NCBI GenBank assembly: GCA_905221615.1
Contig: CAJNDT010005874.1
Span: forward strand, 62,001 to 126,000
Direction: 5' to 3'
Source: Symbiodinium sp. CCMP2592
Taxonomy: Eukaryota; Sar; Dinophyceae; Suessiales; Symbiodiniaceae
DNA length: 64,000 nucleotides
Positions 54,975 to 64,000 of the stretch are shown here, piece by piece. Every line of letters starts with the position of its first letter. Position 1 is the stretch's first letter. A program made the translations under genes and the position numbers. The notes below the pieces were generated by a model that saw only the letters and a program-made list of their open reading frames with translations, ran no database searches and was not told where the DNA came from.

Positions 54975-54995
54975 TAAACGGACCGTTACATTACA
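54975..54995 (-). repeat. Right terminal inverted repeat
   Basis: Reverse complement of 47227-47247, with one mismatch. Confidence 0.8.
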
Positions 54996-55027
54996 CGGAA
55001 CACTTATGGACAATACCTTCATGGGGT

Positions 55028-56960
55028 TTGTGGGGTCCGATGATCAAGGCAAAGGATCGCCGCCGCAGTGGCCCATTGCGAGAAGAACCCGTCCCTCTTG
55101 ATAAGGCACACATCTACTGTTCTTGCGTGCAATCACCGATGAACTGTCCTGATCCATCCCACTTATATACCTGTGGCTGCAGGAGGAACGTCTACGACGG
55201 CGTCCTGGAGTACTGGGTGACGGTCAGGGAAACGGGCCGGCATGTCGAGAACCTGAAGGAGGAGGAGATTCAGAGGAGCAGGAGTGAAGCCCCTCCACTG
55301 CAGACTCCTTCATGAGCTCTATTTTGCTGCATAGTAACTTGAAGAAAAACTGACTTCAGTACTTGATCGGTCGACACTCATGCAATTCCTCAAGCTAGAA
55401 TTTCAAGAAAGATCTGTGAACTTTCATGTGTACACGATACTACCGAGGCTGCCAACCCCGTGGAACTGCCCAAGGATGCTTTCGCTGGCTTCGACAACAT
55501 GACCAAGCGGGTTCTCCCGGAGCCGGCAGGACCTGATGGGAGTGGAGATGCCAAGAAGTCTGAGGGTGAGGCCTGCATGCTATTTGCAAACCAAGATGTC
55601 ACCCCTATAGACAGTGCTGCTGTATGATTCCGTTCCGCCCTGATGCCCTCAGCAAAAAGCCATCTTCTGGAAATTCATGGAGGGCCTCCTGAGCAAGAGT
55701 TCCAAACTCCGGGCCTTGGTCAAGGATTTGACCAAAAATTATTCCAAGGCCACGGAGATGACTGAGTTCGAACCCCAGTGTGACTAGCGTGCCTTTCTGT
55801 TGTACCTGTGGCTAAACTAATTTGCTCAATCAAGATGTGGCCTTGAACAGCGAAGCTCGCGCTTCCAGGCATGTCAAGGCCTTGGAGGATGGCATCACGA
55901 AATTGGAGAAGGAGCATGACAAGCTCAACTTGCATTGGGCACAAGCGGAGATTAGTGGCTTCAACTCAGAGACCGGGCCTTATTGGGGTTCATTCTCGTG
56001 CTCGGGGCCATGATGTTGGGGTTTGCGGGATTGCGAGTGCAGTGCTTGCAAGCTTAGATGGTGGAAGACGGCCGAGCCATTGATGAAGAACGCCACCTAT
56101 GTGCCCATCCCTGAGATCACCGGAAGTGTCTAAGTCATGGGTCCGTTTATGTGATTACGCTGTTATTTGGTTTCGAATTATGTAGTTTGTGGGCTTGTAT
56201 GTTACTTGTCGAAGCTAGGTATATATGTGTATATATGGAAGGCTATTCATGTCTTTCATTTAGGTTTTGTGTGTGTGTATATACATGCATGTATACACAC
56301 ATAAAGGCCCTGCAAGTTGCCATAGACATTACAATAAGGTTTTGGGCTTTGGGGATTGGGTTTGGAGAGTGCAATTTCCTGGGCACAGTGCTACGATGTT
56401 ACCTGGTTCCATACCTGCATACTACCGCCTCAGGTCTAGCCGAGCCACAGCCGGCGATCTTCGTGCGAGGACCGTCAATGAAAAACCCAGATGCTCCAAC
56501 AAGCCCAAAACTACAAGCTCCCAAACCCTCTAAACCCAGTAAGACCCTTATATACACCAATCCCATATATGGTAAGTACATATGTGTATATCCATATGTA
56601 TATGTATAGAGCACATGCCCAAAAAAAAGCCCTCAATATTACGATACATATATAGACTTTAATATAATTACAAACATACCCCTAACCCTCGAAAACCCCC
56701 AAAAGCCCTATATGCAAAACAAAACCATGCAGGAATGCGAAGAAACACATGGAGAAGGATGGGAAAGCTGCTCCTGAAGTGGCTGCTGCCAAGTGGCTGT
56801 GGCCAAGGCCAAGGCAAAAGAGGCGCCGGCGAAGCGCAGGAGGAGATCCTGATGTTTTATCGGGACGGATCACTCGTCTGCTACACAGCAGGCACTGTGC
56901 GATCGATGTTTCCACTAGATTCGTCGGTAGCCCTTGGATGTAGCGAGGTTCATGTTTCAC
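55028..56960 (+). CDS. Long multi-exon host gene, 3' part (right of the TE block)
   Basis: Exon candidates on the + strand: about 55028-55100 (WGPMIKAKDRRRSG), about 55180-55312 (NVYDGVLEYWVTVRETGRHV), 55445-55565 (NPVELPKDAFAGFDNMTKRV), 55652-55780 (FWKFMEGLLSKSSKLRALVK), 55833-55975 (ASRHVKALEDGITKLEKEHD, a coiled coil) and 56735-56960 (basic, EKDGKAAPEVAAAKWLWPR). They start 30 bases after the right TIR, and the left half ends 20 bases before the left TIR, so the block seems to sit in an intron of one gene. The frame relation across the block cannot be proved by eye. Function is unknown. Confidence 0.45.
56151..56730. other. Intron-like sequence
   Basis: TATATGTGTATATA and CATGTATACACAC words plus CCCTAACCC-like repeats at 56685-56710. 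No gene. Confidence 0.45.
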
Positions 56961-57912
56961 ACTGATCGTGCCTCTGCCTGAGCTCTTCCACTTGTGTTGT
57001 TTCGCACACTCTAATTTATGTATGTGCAGAAGTGCTTGGTTGAACCCCGTAAGCTCCTAGCTGCTTGACGTCGAAGAGCCTGGTGTGGCTTATGCGCCGC
57101 ATATACCACAATCTGTCTTTGCAGTTTTATACACCCTACGGTTATAGTGGCTTCATATCTGTACAGACCCATAATCGCAGCTAATATGTTATACCATATA
57201 CAAGATAAAAAGGTCTTGTTGTGTGTTTTGGGGTCAAAGACAGCAGCCAAGGGCCGGGTGCATGGTCGTGTGCGCAATCTCGTTTTCTTGTTCGGCTTTC
57301 TAGAAGTCGAGTGAACTCTCAGTTCGAAGCTAGCTATGCTCACGGGCCGGGGAAAGGCTCTTTGTGCGCACTCCGAAAGAAAACCAATAGCTCTGCCTGC
57401 ATGCATGCGGTGAATGCCAAATCCCGAATAAGCTAACCCGAAATGAAACCCGATCCCCAAATAATGCTAAGAAGGATTCAGCCCATCATGTTCGAGCAAA
57501 TTTTCAAATCCACCAACAGAAAACCCCGCGATGCATGCCAGGTGCTGCAGGCCCAGCTTTGCGAAGATGGATCCAGGACATCGGTGATGGGGCCCCCGAC
57601 CTAGCCGGGCTTCACTCGGAATTGCTACTTGATGCTGTGGGCTTGATTTGTCTGGACCCGGCTTGTTGTGGCATGCTTCCGTGGCTCAGACTTTTGCAAG
57701 TGCCGGCTAGAATGTAGATTTCAGAGAGGTTTCGTCCGATGGCGTGCTCGGTGTCTTACGAAGATGCAGATGACGAGCTGTGGGATTTGCTAACGTGTCA
57801 TAGAAGTGCCACTGGTTTGCAATCTCGGCTGAACAATGCTTTCACCCCAGCCCAGAAGCAAACAGATTTCTGCACATAAGCATCCCAGGAAAAAGATGGT
57901 CCGTTTCCATGG
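56961..57912. other. Intergenic, one weak ORF
   Basis: 57535-57717 (GLHSELLLDAVGLICLDPA) is the only readable candidate. No motif is seen. Confidence 0.3.
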
Positions 57913-58639
57913 ATGAGCCCGGCATCTACCTCGAATCGAAGTGGCTGTCAGCAAGAGCAGTATTCTCGGCTCGGTGCTGATAACAAAGTGCCCTGCAATA
58001 CTGTAGCTTCCACCCTATTCCGCAGAACTCAATCTTCTTGGAAAGATGCAGACCTCCCTGAAGAAGTGCTCATCCTTCCTACAATCAGGGACGTACTTAA
58101 GCGAGTTGATGCTCATGACAAAGTCTGTTGGAGGTTACCCGTCCGTGCTCGAACAGCCGGAGGTGTTCTTCGTCATGCGATCAAAACCATAGACTCTTTG
58201 CAGACCAGATTGTCGCCAATGCTGTTCAAGATTGGAATGACCCATGATGCAGTTAGGCGATGGGAGTGTCCGGAATACGGCTATGTGCACGAGAGGGATC
58301 ATTGGGAAGGCATGGTAGTATTATTTCTATGCCCCGAGAAATTCTCCCCAGCAATGCTGGAAGCTGCGCTCATAGAGAAATACAGCAGTTCCCTGGCCGG
58401 TGTTGAGAACCATGCTCTATCAATCCCGCTAACCAACCCATATGCCTATATCCTTTTACACCTGCGGCTATTATTATGATTTCTCGTGATTTCCAACCAG
58501 CCAAGGTGTGCCTGGATGTCGAAACATTCGGCTCGGCGGAGACAACCTGAGCAAAGATGATGCATTGCCGGCTGTACACATGACATATGTTGTGTACCGG
58601 AGCTTGAAGCACAAGCCATGTGACACGGTGAGCATGTGA
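57913..58639 (+). CDS. GIY-YIG-like nuclease-family gene, two exons
   Basis: Exon 1 (57913 to about 58401) reads EVLILPTIRDVLKRVDAHDK then LSPMLFKIGMTHDAVRRWEC, HWEGMVVLFLCPEKFSPAML and EAALIEKYSSSLAG. The pattern (F/Y)KIG.T....RW, a Glu in AMLEAALI and a following GC.N resembles the GIY-YIG superfamily, with the second YIG-like strand reduced. Exon 2 (about 58506-58639) reads VPGCRNIRLGGDNLSKDDAL and MTYVVYRSLKHKPC, stopping at TGA 58637-58639. The intron begins GTGTTGAG and ends CCAGCCAAG. GIY-YIG domains cleave DNA, but I do not see all catalytic residues, so activity is unproven. Confidence 0.6.
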
Positions 58640-59043
58640 ACTTCTTGCTGCACAATTCAATCGCAATCCACATATGCACTGGATCATGCAAGCAGCTGAA
58701 ATCGAAGCTGCTTGAGCAATGCTTTAATTAGAAAAGTACGGGACGGCCACGTGATTCCATGGAGGTTTCCCGATCAATGGAAAAGACGAGTCTGCCTCGA
58801 TGCGATTCTGCTCATGTGTGCCGTCGTGTCTAGACACATCAGGCAAGACATCTGTGAGTGTAAAACACTAGCTTGTTTGTGCTTGTGTAGTTCAGATCGA
58901 CTGTTTGTCTATGATGAGTCACTGTCTGGAATTTCGTTATTGACGTTCGATCTGTTGCATGCACTGCATGACTGCACCCAAACCCACGCCGCACGTGCTG
59001 TGCCGAGGCCCCGGTCACCTCTGCGATTCGAGCTGCCCGTGCG

Positions 59044-60753
59044 GTGCTTGAAGAAGTGCCAGAGGCTGTGGGCTCCAGCATCAGGATTATGGCTGGGTGC
59101 AAAGAAAACAACAGCGAGCGTGACGCCCACAGAGTTGCCAGACGGTGCCGGCTGACGCTACCCATCAGGATTACTGAAGTCATGCTTCATGGATGGCCAG
59201 TTCCCTTGATTTTGCTCAGTGCATGGCTCACGTTTTTGCTGGGTCGGAACCTCCTGCATACACTGTCTGGGCTAACCCACCCCGACCTCACAAGGTGTCA
59301 CTCGACCTGGAAGTGTTTCTGGTCCCGATATCAGAAGATCCACCCGCACCATGATATATTCCGCAGAGCAGCTGCAGGAGAGGTTGATTTGTCAAGGACG
59401 GTTGGCCTGATTTTGCATGGGGATGAGGGCCGCACGAAGAAGAAGTCGGCCATCCTTGTAGTGTCATGTCACTCGATACTAGGTTATGGCAGCAATGCAG
59501 CAGCAGATGCACACCCCGAGCCATTCTGCAAACAGTACCTCAACCTGACTCGCCACACCTTATCTACCCGCTGGATTCTCGGCTGCCTTCCTAAAACCTA
59601 CTACGAGTGTGACGACGGTGATCGGTTCTTCCAGGATTACCTCGATGTTTTCGTGCAGGACTTTGGAGTTCTCCAAATTTACGAGAAAGGCATCAAAGCA
59701 GTGACTGGTGAAGTATATCATTTCGTGATATTGAATGTCATCGGGGATTGGCCTTGGTTGACAAAGGCCTTCGGACTACTGCGAAATTTCCAGAACTGCT
59801 CCAAGCAGGAGTCTTCGAAGTCCGCGCCGAAGGGGATCTGTCATTGCTGCAAGGCCGATATGGAGAATTATCCGTTTGAAGATTTTGTTTCGGCCTCTCC
59901 AGCCTGGCGTGAGACCATCAATCAAGAAAGAGCGTATCGGGGCTCTCCGAGTTTGTGGTCGCTGCCAAAGGATCCTACGGATGAAACCGCATTCCTGGGA
60001 CAAGATATCTTCCACGGCTTTCACTTAGGTGCGGCCAAGCAGTTCCTCGCTTCATGTTTGGTCCTCTTGCATGAAATATTCCCGGGAAGAAGCATACCAG
60101 CACGATTCGAAGCCATGTCTTCTGACTTTCTGTCGTGGTGCAAGCGGCACAAGCAAAACCCTCTGATCAGGAAAATCTCGCGCGAAACAGTTGGCTGGCC
60201 TAGTGCAGCAGACAACCCGACTGCGAGCTGGAGCAAAGGATCCACGTCGACATGTGTTTTGCGCTGGTTTCTTAGTGCGTGTGCTCGGCATGCACATTTG
60301 ATTGACGAGGGATCAATTCTTCAATACGCTTGTCTCGCGGCTCGAGAGATCAATTCCTTTCTCAGCAAGAGCTACAAAGAAGCTGTTTGGATCTGGCATA
60401 CCAAGTCTTTGGAGATTTCCAGGCACGGCTTCAGATTTCTTCGCTACCTCGGCCATTCTGCCCGTCTATCTTACAACAGTGGGCGCCCGCTGTTTTTGAT
60501 GACCCCAAACCTCCACCGGCTTCACCATTTATTTTACATCTTATGGGATCAAGCACAGTTGTCCGAGTGGACCCTCAATATTTGTGTCTTCTGTTGCCAA
60601 ATCGAAGAAGACTATATTGGGCGGCCCAGCCGCACATCGCGGCGGGTCGCCCCTCAGCAAGTAATTCGTAGGACTCTAGAGAGGACACTAGCCGCATCCT
60701 ACGCCAAATTCGTAGAAGCAGGGTATCTGATCCCAAGCCAGTTCCATGCCTGA
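59044..60753 (+). CDS. Large single-exon ORF of unknown function, possibly transposon-derived
   Basis: 569 residues without an intron, unlike its neighbours. Visible features are a charged TVGLILHGDEGRTKKKSAIL, RHTLSTRWILGCLPKTYYEC, a possible zinc site GICHCCKADMENYPFEDFV and LGQDIFHGFHLGAAKQFLAS. The end is basic (RRVAPQQVIRRTLERTLAA). The HGDEGR...KK...VVS pattern and the later His-rich FHG.HLG segment look like conserved catalytic or metal-binding sequences, but I cannot place them in a known transposase family. The true start may be upstream. An intron-less ORF of this size next to a GIY-YIG-like gene suggests a mobile or retro-copied origin (inference). Confidence 0.55.
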   Translation: MLEEVPEAVGSSIRIMAGCKENNSERDAHRVARRCRLTLPIRITEVMLHGWPVPLILLSAWLTFLLGRNLLHTLSGLTHPDLTRCHSTWKCFWSRYQKIHPHHDIFRRAAAGEVDLSRTVGLILHGDEGRTKKKSAILVVSCHSILGYGSNAAADAHPEPFCKQYLNLTRHTLSTRWILGCLPKTYYECDDGDRFFQDYLDVFVQDFGVLQIYEKGIKAVTGEVYHFVILNVIGDWPWLTKAFGLLRNFQNCSKQESSKSAPKGICHCCKADMENYPFEDFVSASPAWRETINQERAYRGSPSLWSLPKDPTDETAFLGQDIFHGFHLGAAKQFLASCLVLLHEIFPGRSIPARFEAMSSDFLSWCKRHKQNPLIRKISRETVGWPSAADNPTASWSKGSTSTCVLRWFLSACARHAHLIDEGSILQYACLAAREINSFLSKSYKEAVWIWHTKSLEISRHGFRFLRYLGHSARLSYNSGRPLFLMTPNLHRLHHLFYILWDQAQLSEWTLNICVFCCQIEEDYIGRPSRTSRRVAPQQVIRRTLERTLAASYAKFVEAGYLIPSQFHA

Positions 60754-61080
60754 TCGATGAAGTATATACTAATATATTAATTGATCTTATTTGACGCGAA
60801 TTTCTACATGGTATGTGGTGCAGTGATAAAAACCAACAGGCAAGAACTTCCATAGGGATGCCCTCTAAGCCCGCTGCGTGTGGTCATCGACCACGACGAA
60901 GGTGTGCATGAAGCCGAAAAAGAGGCACACATCAGAAGTTTGCAGGAGCTTTCAAGTCGAGATTCATGCATCATGTCATTCATGTCTTATGTCTGAATCC
61001 CCGAAAACCCAAAACCCGGTTTCCTCCTACAAAACCTGGTTATTTCCACCAACCTGCTTTATAATGGGTTTTGGAGGGCG
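60754..61080. other. Intergenic with AACCTGGTT-like repeats
   Basis: 61000-61065 (AACCCGGTTTCC, AAAACCTGGTTATT, ACCTGCTTTATAATGGG) resembles 33960-34080, marking a small dispersed repeat. No gene. Confidence 0.5.
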
Positions 61081-61082
61081 TA

Positions 61083-61083
61083 G

Positions 61084-61155
<72 letters not shown>

Positions 61156-61216
61156 CTAGTACTAGTACTAGTACTAGTACTAGTAGTAGTACTAGTAGTA
61201 GTACTAGTAGTAGTAC

Positions 61217-61271
<55 letters not shown>

Positions 61272-61365
61272 TATAGTATAGTATAGTATAGTATAGTATG
61301 GTGTAGTATAGTATAGTATAGTATAGTGTAATGTAGTGTAGTATAGTATAGTATAGTATAGTAGT
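61083..61365. repeat. (GTA)n trinucleotide array with ACTAGT palindromic variants
   Basis: GTAGTAGTA runs are interrupted at 61150-61222 by ACTAGTACTAGTACTAGTAC, then pass into TATAGTATAGTATAG pentamers at 61270-61355. GTGGTG/GTT repeats follow to about 61540. All ORFs here are artefacts. Confidence 0.95.
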
Positions 61366-61540
61366 TGTTGTTGTCGTGGTAGTGGTGGTGGCGGCGGTGG
61401 TGGTGGTGGTGGTGTCGGTGTTGTCGTTGTTGCTTGTGTTGTTTTCGCTGTTGTTGGTGGGGGGTGTTCGTGTTTTGCTGGTGTTCGTGTTGCTCCTGCT
61501 GCTGCTACTAGTGCTGTTGCTGTTGCAGGAGTACTCGTTG

Positions 61541-62550
61541 AGCGTCTTCGTATTGTAGAATAGCAGTCCAAGATGTCAATACAGTGGAAACACAGTAGCC
61601 GCTCAGTAGCCTCGATGAATCGAGAACTGGCAGGTCGTCCGGGACCCTCGCTCGGAGTGGAAGCTTCCTTGGGCTTGGTGCCGCAGTGAGGCACCAAGCG
61701 TTTAGCGGGGGCTCAAATATGTGCTCTTGTTTGGCCCTGCCCTGTAAACAGGCAGACGGGATTCTTGAAAGTGCGAGATTTGAAGGCAAGGTTATCGCGA
61801 TTTCAGCTGAAGCTGGAAGATCATGTTGCAGGCCACAAGAAAGCGTTGAGGATTTGTTGCGGCTTGGCATGCAGACGTCAGACTAGGTCACACGCACTTA
61901 GACCATGAACGATTCCACTCCGGCACAGAAGCTCAAACGCCTGGATTTCTACAAAGTCGAGAATGCCCTAAGACGACCAGCTGAACCTCCAAGCCGAGGA
62001 AGCATATGGAGGGCTCCCACGGAAACCTCGAGGAGGAACTTCAGAGGCTGTTGTTCATTGTGATGCATGCCCGGTCACAATATAGGTTTCGAGAGTCAGC
62101 GCTGTCTTCTGGCAGCCTCGAGACGAGTTTAGCCACAGCTTTGTGAGTGCAGGGTGAAATTGGCTGCATTTATGTCAGGTTCAGGTGGCCGACATCCAGC
62201 GAAAGTCAGATAGTCCGTCCCACCATGTGCCACAGAGTATCTCGGTTCGATGCCAGCGGACGCAATGCTGCATCAAGTTCATCAAGAAGCACACGATCCC
62301 ACACACACAAACATGGATTCGGATGCTGCGTCAGGATACGTATGTGTCTTTACCGGCTCCAGCTTCCGTGTTGCTTTCGAACTCCACTGCGCTCCAGTAG
62401 CTGTCAACCTGAATCCGACCCTTCGCCTTTGAATCTCTCCGCGTTTTCACATGAATTGCCTGCAAGCGCAGGCTTCGCTGGCACGAGCTTGCCACCTTTT
62501 TCCACGGCCAAGGGCGGGGGGATGCAGATGACATCCTGAACTGGTTGCAG
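61541..62550. other. Intergenic or intronic, weak exon candidates
   Basis: Possible exons at about 61720-61885 (SARFEGKVIAISAEAGRSC) and 62040-62145 (LQRLLFIVMHARSQYRFRES). No motif and no reliable splice partners. Confidence 0.3.
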
Positions 62551-62745
62551 CGTGACAATGTGCAGGCTCCAATAAGTCTTCAGATGAAGAAGACAGGTAT
62601 TCCACGTAGCTTGTTTTTGCGCCCGGTCCTTTCACGGAAGGACTGGATTGCCCACTACTGGTTTCGCGGAGCCACGCCAGACGAGCTGCGGAAAGACAGC
62701 CCAGAACAGTTCCAGGAGGGACACGAGATCACAAGAGTTTCTTGA
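62551..62745 (+). CDS. Probable exon of an unknown gene
   Basis: The + frame reads APISLQMKKTGIPRSLFLRP, then RKDWIAHYWFRGATPDELRK and ends EGHEITRVS with a TGA (62743-62745). Codon choice and composition look coding. No domain is recognised. Confidence 0.35.
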   Translation, partial: RDNVQAPISLQMKKTGIPRSLFLRPVLSRKDWIAHYWFRGATPDELRKDSPEQFQEGHEITRVS

Positions 62746-62981
62746 TGCATGGGTCTGCCCAGACCGCGGGAACTCGCTTGGGAGACGGGCTGTCGCTGTA
62801 TGGTAGTTGTATGTCTTATCCACGACTCCTTTCGGTTGTTTCGGGTTTGTCTGTCTAGCTTGGACCAGTCTTTTCCACAATTAATTACACCCGTCCGAGG
62901 CTCTTGATTACTGGGTTGGCAGATTCATGTGTCGTTTTTTCTAGGTTCTCACCTTGCATTTCTACTGTTTGCTTGATGCGA

Positions 62982-63004
62982 TTCTCTCTCTCTCTCTCTC
63001 TCTG

Positions 63005-63040
<36 letters not shown>

Positions 63041-63048
63041 TCTCTCCT
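62982..63048. repeat. (CT)n microsatellite
   Basis: TCTCTC and CTGTCTCTGTCTC runs. Confidence 0.9.
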
Positions 63049-64000
63049 CCTTCCTCTCTTTCATTCGAGTTCGTCTGATGTCTCCCTTCAGTGGTCATAG
63101 AAATATTCAGTTCTCCTTTGTCTCTCTCACAGCCCTACTCTCTCAACTTCGTCCCTCGTATACGGATAGCTGCTACGTGGTCACCCGACGTTCTCTTCGA
63201 ACGATTTCGAAGGTGTTGGCTGATCCCTCCCTCAAGGTGTCTTTCCTGTGTCCAACATCCTTTCTTCGAGATGTCACTTTCAATTGCAAGTTGGGTTTCT
63301 CTTGGAGGCCTGGCGATTGAGGCAAGCCGTGAAGTCACACCGAGCCAGTGCGAGGTCGTGCACGTATCGGTTGAGACACTTACTTGTTTGTCGTCCTGTG
63401 TTCCGGAAAAGGTTTTCATAGGAGCTACTCAGAACTTTGGCCTGGAAGCGTCATCCAGATGCTGCGGTGCACACGGAATCATGCGGACACTGTTGAGGTT
63501 CCAAGCGAGAAGGTCCGTGATTCATGAATCCTCGGTTGACAAATATAGTATACCGTATGGGCGTCTGAAGCCAAATTGCATCAGAGCATGAAGCCGGTCT
63601 ATCCATCAACAGCGGGTTAAATCCCCAGCAACCTGCAATGAATGCTTTGTTTCCGCCGATTTTCCTTTACGCGCCTGCTAAATCCCGTGCGGGGTATGGA
63701 GAGCTGAAGCCTTCATTGGCGCCGCACGTAAAAAGCTTGGGTCTTGTGCCAGCCGGGCCCGTGTAGAAATACCATGATCTACTAGTTACTAGCACACTGC
63801 AGCCACGAACTTGCGACCACATAAATTGACAAAGGCCCGAATGATGGTCTTGATGCAGGCCTGCTTATGCAACCCTGTGAACTCCAAAGCTCGGTTTCAC
63901 ATGTACACGGCACCGCTGTTGACGGTTCCGGACTGCGTTCAAGAGGTTTGGCTTTAAACGGTCGCGTCACATGCATGCATCTCTAATACCCGAGGTAGAG
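63049..64000. other. Window end, no confirmed gene
   Basis: The longest candidate is a + frame at 63208-63591 (VSVETLTCLSSCVPEKVFIG, FGLEASSRCCGAHGIMRTLL), without motifs. Nothing else is supported. Confidence 0.3.

Larger units (their letters stand above)
47227..54995. mobile_element. TIR-bounded block carrying a LINE
   Basis: The left end begins TGTAATGTAACGGCCCG (47227-47247). The right end is its reverse complement over 21 bases with one mismatch (TAAACGGACCG...TACATTACA, 54975-54995). Weaker similarity extends inward (ATAGTGGGGTAC against GGAATATGGGCTC reversed). A clear target duplication is not visible and no transposase is encoded inside, so the block may be a non-autonomous DNA element into which a LINE inserted, or the inverted repeats may belong to the host gene. 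Confidence 0.6.

Noticed and set aside
61059-61697. Thr-rich or Ser-rich ORFs on both strands
   Set aside because: Translation of the GTA trinucleotide array.

Overview
The window looks like nuclear DNA of a dinoflagellate, most likely Symbiodiniaceae-like. The evidence is: host genes made of many short exons, nearly all on the + strand; protein families I associate with dinoflagellates; Ty1/copia elements with CCCH-plus-zinc-knuckle Gags; a tyrosine-recombinase retrotransposon; and abundant degenerate TTTAGGG-like repeats and microsatellites. I saw no prokaryotic gene organisation, no tRNA or rRNA and no CRISPR. Exon boundaries are inferred by eye. Many reading frames quoted here begin at non-ATG codons.

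Layout. 1-196 is the tail of a retroelement Gag. 352-1629 is a decayed or intron-containing unknown gene. 2247-18050 is a Ty1/copia element (Gag/protease, integrase, a 2OG-Fe(II) oxygenase-like domain, RT, RNase H, a membrane segment and a zinc-like tail). It is interrupted at 3659-12436 by a tyrosine-recombinase (YR) retrotransposon with textbook split direct repeats (A1, coding region, B1-A2, B2). Removing the insert and keeping one CG restores the copia frame exactly. The YR element encodes a recombinase, a Gag, a methyltransferase-like domain, RT and RNase H. 18.5-28.4 kb is repeat-rich with only scraps of exons and one broken minus-strand gene. 28763-33443 holds a second copia element containing a second YR fragment, rearranged by an inversion of about 1.7 kb. 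34325-37911 is a multi-exon gene with Pro/Ala repeats and a basic SPK-repeat region. 40248-43479 is a multi-exon gene with a methyltransferase-like fold. 43954-56960 looks like one long host gene split by a 7.77-kb block with 21-bp terminal inverted repeats; that block contains a full-length LINE (48070-54698). 57913-58639 is a GIY-YIG-like gene and 59044-60753 a large unknown ORF. The remaining 3 kb is repeats and weak exon candidates.

The most unusual signals are nucleotide-level. The LINE carries at least 19 copies of GAYCACAMCGC on its sense strand, in all three reading frames and in its 5' leader. The YR element is saturated with GGCTA/GGATA in all frames, and four of its ORF-ending TAG codons lie inside those words. 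A third locus (438-1647) has four exact CAGTCTTGCAG copies. Each locus has its own word. Protein-level novelties are the oxygenase-like domain inside a copia polyprotein, a methyltransferase-like domain inside a YR element with Val at the expected catalytic Cys, and a LINE whose RNase H precedes its RT.
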